This document shows positions 60,980 to 64,000 of a stretch of DNA of 64,000 nucleotides, piece by piece. The DNA comes from Streptomyces tuirus (GTDB taxonomy: Bacteria; Actinomycetota; Actinomycetes; Streptomycetales; Streptomycetaceae), in assembly GCF_014701095.1 (NCBI RefSeq), contig NZ_AP023439.1, positions 3,212,001 through 3,276,000 of the forward strand. Reading direction: 5' to 3'. The translations under genes were made by a program, and so were the position numbers. The stretch's first letter is position 1. Each line of letters starts with the position of its first letter. A model generated the notes under the pieces. It searched no databases, was not told where the DNA came from, and saw only the letters and a list, made by a program, of their open reading frames with translations.

Positions 60980-61407
60980 CGCTCACACCATCCGAACCGG
61001 CGGACACTTAGGCTCGCGCCTCACGAGGGCCACGATCGTAGCCATTTTCTGCATGGCCAGAACAACGGCCGGGACAAGGATCACGGAACGTGAATCCCTT
61101 GTGGGACAGCATGGTTGACGTACAGTCACGCCAACAAGCGCTTCGGGCATATTCCAGCGCGAAGGAGTACCCGTGCGGCATACTGTGCGACGCTCGCCGC
61201 GGGCAGTCGAACAGGCGGCGCTACGGGGTCGCACTGCGCTCGGAGCCACTCGCATCTGACACAAGGTACCGGAGCGGACAATCGACTCCAGGCCGTAACG
61301 AGTCACACTGAGGACACAAGCCGATATCAACGCTCCGTGATTCCGGTGTGCCACGATCCGTGACATCTCCGGGAGCGCGCAGGGCGATGGCGCAGCCAGG
61401 CGGCCCG
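60980..61407. other. Intergenic region with one candidate tiny gene
   Basis: About 430 bases between the ATP-binding protein start and the end of the acyl-CoA dehydrogenase gene. It should hold the promoter of the ATP-binding protein. The only reading with a good ribosome site is the 28-codon frame at 61173-61259. Confidence 0.5.
61173..61259 (+). CDS. Candidate 28-residue basic peptide
   Basis: GAAGGAG at 61161-61167 lies 5 bases before a GTG that opens a frame of 28 residues, beginning MRHTVRRSPRAVEQAA and ending ALGATRI. It has eight arginines and no membrane segment. It could be a small DNA- or RNA-binding peptide, a leader, or the surviving start of a lost gene, since nothing follows on the plus strand. 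Only the ribosome site supports it. Confidence 0.4.
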   Translation: MRHTVRRSPRAVEQAALRGRTALGATRI

Positions 61408-62637
61408 TCAGGCCGTTTCGGCCGCCAGAGCCGCCGCGAGAGCTTCCTCACTCTCCGTGACACCGCCCGCACGCTGGGTTCGAACCCATGCGCGTTTCAG
61501 ATGCAGATGGACCTCGGACTCCCAGGTGAAGCCCATGCCGCCGTGCACCTGGAGACAGTCGCGGGCGCCGTGCACGGCCGCCTCGTCGGCGAGGATCCGG
61601 GCCGCCGCGATGTCGGCCGGGTCGGCGGTGACGGCGGCGGCGTAGACCGCGGCGCGGGCCGTCTCCATCCGGACCAGGATCCCCGCGCACAGGTGCGCCA
61701 CCGCCTGGAAGGCCCCGATGGGCCGACCGAACTGTTCGCGCGCCCGGGCGTGTTGCGCCGCGAGTTCGCAGACGCGGCCGGCCGTGCCGAGTTGCTCGGC
61801 GGCGGTGAGGAGGACGGCGACGGGGTCGGAGGCGACCCGCCCGGCGGGCACCCGGTGCAGGGGCGTCAGCGGGTCGAGCGAACGCAGCGGCACGGCCCCG
61901 GTGAGGTCCCCGCGTACGACGTCCGCCTCCTCCAGCCACTCCACGAGCCCGCCGTCCACGGCCGCCACCACCGTCTCCCCGGTGGCCGCGCCCGGTACGG
62001 CACCGGCCGCGAGGTGGGTGGCGACGAGCGGCCCGGGCACCAGAGCCCGCCCCGCCTCCTCGAACAGCAACACCGCCTCCGGCAGCCCGAGTCCGACCCC
62101 ACCGTGCGCCTCCGGCAACCGCAGCGAGAAGAACCCGAGGTCTCCGAGGACCCGCCACAACGCCCGGTCGAGCCGCGGCGACTCGACCGTACGACAGGCC
62201 CCCGCAGCGCCCCCGCCCCTCTCGGCAAGCCCTGCCGACCGGCCACGGGCCCCTGCGCGGCCCACGCGTTCGTCGTCGGCCCCTGCACGGCCCACCCGTT
62301 CGCCACCGGCCCCGGACCCATCCGCCCGGGCCCCGGCCGAGGCGGAACGGCTCGGCCTGCCTCCGCCCTTCCCGGAACGGACCATCCCGTCACCGTCCGC
62401 CCCGCCTCGGCCCTTCCCCGACCGGACCGCCCCATCACCGTCCGACCCGCCTCCGGTAGGACGCGCCCCCGCCGTACGCTCCGTGCCTCCACCGCCCGAC
62501 CGGGGACGGCCCGTCCCCGCGTCCTCCGGGCCTGCCGCCAAGGCCGACCGCAGGGCGTCCGGGCCGAAGCGCCGGACCAGTGCCTCGCGCAACCCGTCCC
62601 GCAGTGCCCGCTGATCGTCCGTCAGGCGGAACCGCAC
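61408..62637 (-). CDS. Acyl-CoA dehydrogenase-family protein with a large low-complexity insertion
   Basis: Protein of 409 residues. The flanks are normal for the non-catalytic-type subunit of heteromeric acyl-CoA dehydrogenases: FRLTDDQRALRDGLREALVRR at the start, LGDLGFFSLRLPEAHGGVGLG after the insertion, and HARAREQFGRPIGAFQAVAHLCAG and QVHGGMGFTWESEVHLHLKRA near the end. Residues about 37-152 are Gly/Arg/Ala/Ser-rich with internal repeats (VRSGKGRGG / VRSGKGGGR, GERVGRAGAD / DERVGRAGAR). The gene starts 6 bases after the stop of its partner at 62644. Confidence 0.88.
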   Translation of the reverse strand: MRFRLTDDQRALRDGLREALVRRFGPDALRSALAAGPEDAGTGRPRSGGGGTERTAGARPTGGGSDGDGAVRSGKGRGGADGDGMVRSGKGGGRPSRSASAGARADGSGAGGERVGRAGADDERVGRAGARGRSAGLAERGGGAAGACRTVESPRLDRALWRVLGDLGFFSLRLPEAHGGVGLGLPEAVLLFEEAGRALVPGPLVATHLAAGAVPGAATGETVVAAVDGGLVEWLEEADVVRGDLTGAVPLRSLDPLTPLHRVPAGRVASDPVAVLLTAAEQLGTAGRVCELAAQHARAREQFGRPIGAFQAVAHLCAGILVRMETARAAVYAAAVTADPADIAAARILADEAAVHGARDCLQVHGGMGFTWESEVHLHLKRAWVRTQRAGGVTESEEALAAALAAETA

Positions 62638-62643
62638 GGCGCC

Positions 62644-63777
62644 TCACCGTCCCTTCGGCAGGCCGAGGATGCGCTCGGCGATGATGCTGTGCTGCACCTG
62701 CGAGGTGCCGGCCGCGATCGTGTACGACAGGGAGCTCAGCCGTTCGAGGGCCCAGGGCCGGTCCAGGTCGAGGCAGTCGGGGCCCAGCACCTGCGCGGCG
62801 GCGTCGTAGAGCTCCTGGCGGGCGTGTGAGTAGCGGAGCTTGAAGACCGAACCGCCGGGGCCCGGTACCCCGCCCGATGCCTCCGCCGCGCTGACGTTCC
62901 ACTGGGTGAGCCGCCACAGCGCCCGGAACTCGGCGTTGAGCCTGCCCAGTCGGCGCCTGAGGGCCGGGTCGTCCCACCGGCCGTTCTTGCGGGCCTCGAC
63001 GGCCAGTTCGCCCAGGACGCGCCGGCAGGCGACGACCTCGCCGGCGAAGGCCGTGCCCCGCTCGAAGGACAGCGTCACCATGGTCACGCGCCAGCCGTCG
63101 TTCTCGTCCCCGACCCGGTTCGCCACCGGCACCCGCACCTCGTCGAGGAACACCTCGGCGAACTCGGCCGACCCGGAGAGCGTGCGCAGCGGACGTACGG
63201 TGACGCCGGGCGCGTCCATGGGCAGGGCGAGCCAGGTGATGCCCCGGTGCTTGGGCGCGCCGGGGTCGGTGCGGACCAACAGCTCGCACCAGTCGGCGAC
63301 TTCCGCGTGGGAGGTCCAGATCTTGGAGCCGGTCACCACGTAGGCGTCGCCGTCGCGCCGCGCGCGGGTGCGCAGGGCCGCGAGGTCGGATCCGGCGTCC
63401 GGCTCGCTGAAGCCCTGGCACCAGACCTCCTCGCCGCGCAGGATCGGCGGCAGCCAGCGGGCCCGCTGCTCCGCCGTGCCCTCGGCGGCGATGGTCGGAC
63501 CGGCGTGCAGCAGGCCCACGAAGTTGGCGCCCACGTAGGGCGCGCCCGCCCGCTCGGTCTCCTCCAGGAAGATCAGCCGCAGGGTCGGGGAGGCGTCCCA
63601 GTGGACGTCGGCGTATCCGGCGTCGTGGAGCCGGCGCTGCCAGCCGAGGTCGTAGGCCCGCCGCCCAGGCCAGTCGTCGGGCGACGGCTTGGGCGGGAGA
63701 GCGGGGAGCACCCGCGCGAGCCAGTCCCGCAGCCGGGCCCGGAAGTCCTCCTCCTCGGGCGTGTACGACAGGTCCAT
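62644..63777 (-). CDS. Acyl-CoA dehydrogenase-family protein
   Basis: FadE-type flavoprotein of 377 residues. WCQGFSEPDAGSDLAALRTRARR, YVVTGSKIWTSHAEVADWCELLVRT and TVRPLRTLSGSAEFAEVFLDEVRVP are the family motifs; the end is SYTIAAGTSQVQHSIIAERILGLPK. It probably forms an alpha2-beta2 enzyme with the adjacent gene at 61408, as FadE pairs acting on steroid side chains do. It starts 9 bases after the truncated amidohydrolase ends, so all three are one operon whose promoter lies outside the window. Confidence 0.93.
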   Translation of the reverse strand: MDLSYTPEEEDFRARLRDWLARVLPALPPKPSPDDWPGRRAYDLGWQRRLHDAGYADVHWDASPTLRLIFLEETERAGAPYVGANFVGLLHAGPTIAAEGTAEQRARWLPPILRGEEVWCQGFSEPDAGSDLAALRTRARRDGDAYVVTGSKIWTSHAEVADWCELLVRTDPGAPKHRGITWLALPMDAPGVTVRPLRTLSGSAEFAEVFLDEVRVPVANRVGDENDGWRVTMVTLSFERGTAFAGEVVACRRVLGELAVEARKNGRWDDPALRRRLGRLNAEFRALWRLTQWNVSAAEASGGVPGPGGSVFKLRYSHARQELYDAAAQVLGPDCLDLDRPWALERLSSLSYTIAAGTSQVQHSIIAERILGLPKGR

Positions 63778-63786
63778 CCGCGGGCC

Positions 63787-64000
63787 TCAGCGATCCCGGC
63801 CCATGTCGAGGTCGAGGTCGAGCATCCGGATGGCGTTGCCCCGCATCAGCTTGTACACCGTCTCGTCGTCGAGGCCCTTGACGTGGTCGAGGGCGACCTC
63901 CTTGGTGTGCGGGAAGGTCGAGTCGACGTGCGGATAGTCGGTCTCGAAGGTGGCGTTGTCCCGGCCGACCACGTCCAGCGACGCCACGCCGTGCTTGTCG
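63787..64000 (-). CDS. Amidohydrolase-family protein, C-terminal part only
   Basis: The last 70 codons of a gene that starts beyond base 64000. DVVGRDNATFETDYPHVDSTFPHTKEVALDHV, followed by YKLMRGNAIRMLDLDLDM, corresponds to the C-terminal part of the amidohydrolase at 26502 (LYETDYPHSDSTWPKS...IVRGNAIDLLGL). It is upstream of, and 9 bases from, the acyl-CoA dehydrogenase pair. Confidence 0.88.
   Translation of the reverse strand, partial: DKHGVASLDVVGRDNATFETDYPHVDSTFPHTKEVALDHVKGLDDETVYKLMRGNAIRMLDLDLDMGRDR

Noticed and set aside
1..64000. tRNA, rRNA, integrase, insertion sequence or attachment site
   Set aside because: I looked for these along the window and recognised none, so the dispersed catabolic genes show no direct mark of a mobile element here.

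Overview
The window is high-GC actinobacterial DNA, almost certainly Streptomyces. Three things support this: an AfsK-type kinase, an AfsR-type regulator and an AfsS-like repeat peptide lie together; an F420-synthesis gene (fbiC) is present; and many starts are GTG, TTG or leaderless-looking. About 58 protein genes can be supported. I saw no rRNA, tRNA, CRISPR array, integrase or insertion sequence.

Layout. 1-4 kb: the end of a sodium:solute symporter, then an SDR, an unrecognised protein and an amidohydrolase. 4.3-8.5 kb: small membrane and envelope genes, a GT2 glycosyltransferase, GtrA and a polytopic membrane protein. 8.5-16.3 kb: a long minus-strand series made of a single-domain LuxR regulator, four 15-bp iterons, a three-gene operon resembling the Bacillus sdp peptide-toxin operon, a beta-lactamase-fold protein, a small membrane protein, a phytoene-desaturase-like oxidoreductase and fbiC. 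16.4-20.3 kb: an LLM oxidoreductase, a secreted PHP phosphoesterase, an EEP-family enzyme and a DUF385 protein. 20.3-27.8 kb: catabolic operons with an aldehyde dehydrogenase, a D-aminoacylase-like hydrolase, two LLM oxidoreductases, an SDR and an amidohydrolase. 27.9-40 kb: a DUF559 protein, afsS-like, afsR-like, an acyl-CoA synthetase divergent from a thiolase/DUF35/crotonase operon, a Ser/Gly-rich secreted protein and afsK-like. 40.2-48 kb: VOC, TetR, DUF385, acyl-CoA dehydrogenase, a second thiolase, PNPOx, GNATs and a second DUF35. 48-64 kb: a flavin monooxygenase, an NDP-forming acyl-CoA synthetase plus crotonase, a flavin reductase, MFS, AraC, alcohol dehydrogenase, three acyl-CoA dehydrogenases, an SDR, a cyclase, an ATP-binding regulator and a truncated amidohydrolase.

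The most striking feature is a shared palindrome, CTGACG-N3-CGTCAG (flanks AT...AT). Six copies are perfect, five carry one mismatch and one is degenerate. They lie just upstream of nearly all the acyl-CoA, SDR, LLM and amidohydrolase genes between 2.2 and 59 kb and define one dispersed catabolic regulon. The TetR protein at 41053 is the best candidate regulator, and a degenerate copy overlaps its own start codon. The enzymes suggest CoA activation, F420- or flavin-dependent oxidation, heteromeric acyl-CoA dehydrogenation, hydration, and thiolase/DUF35 retro-aldol or thiolytic cleavage of an alicyclic, terpenoid or steroid-side-chain-like acid. The substrate cannot be read from the sequence. 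Regulon genes are interleaved with the afsK/afsR/afsS regulatory genes.
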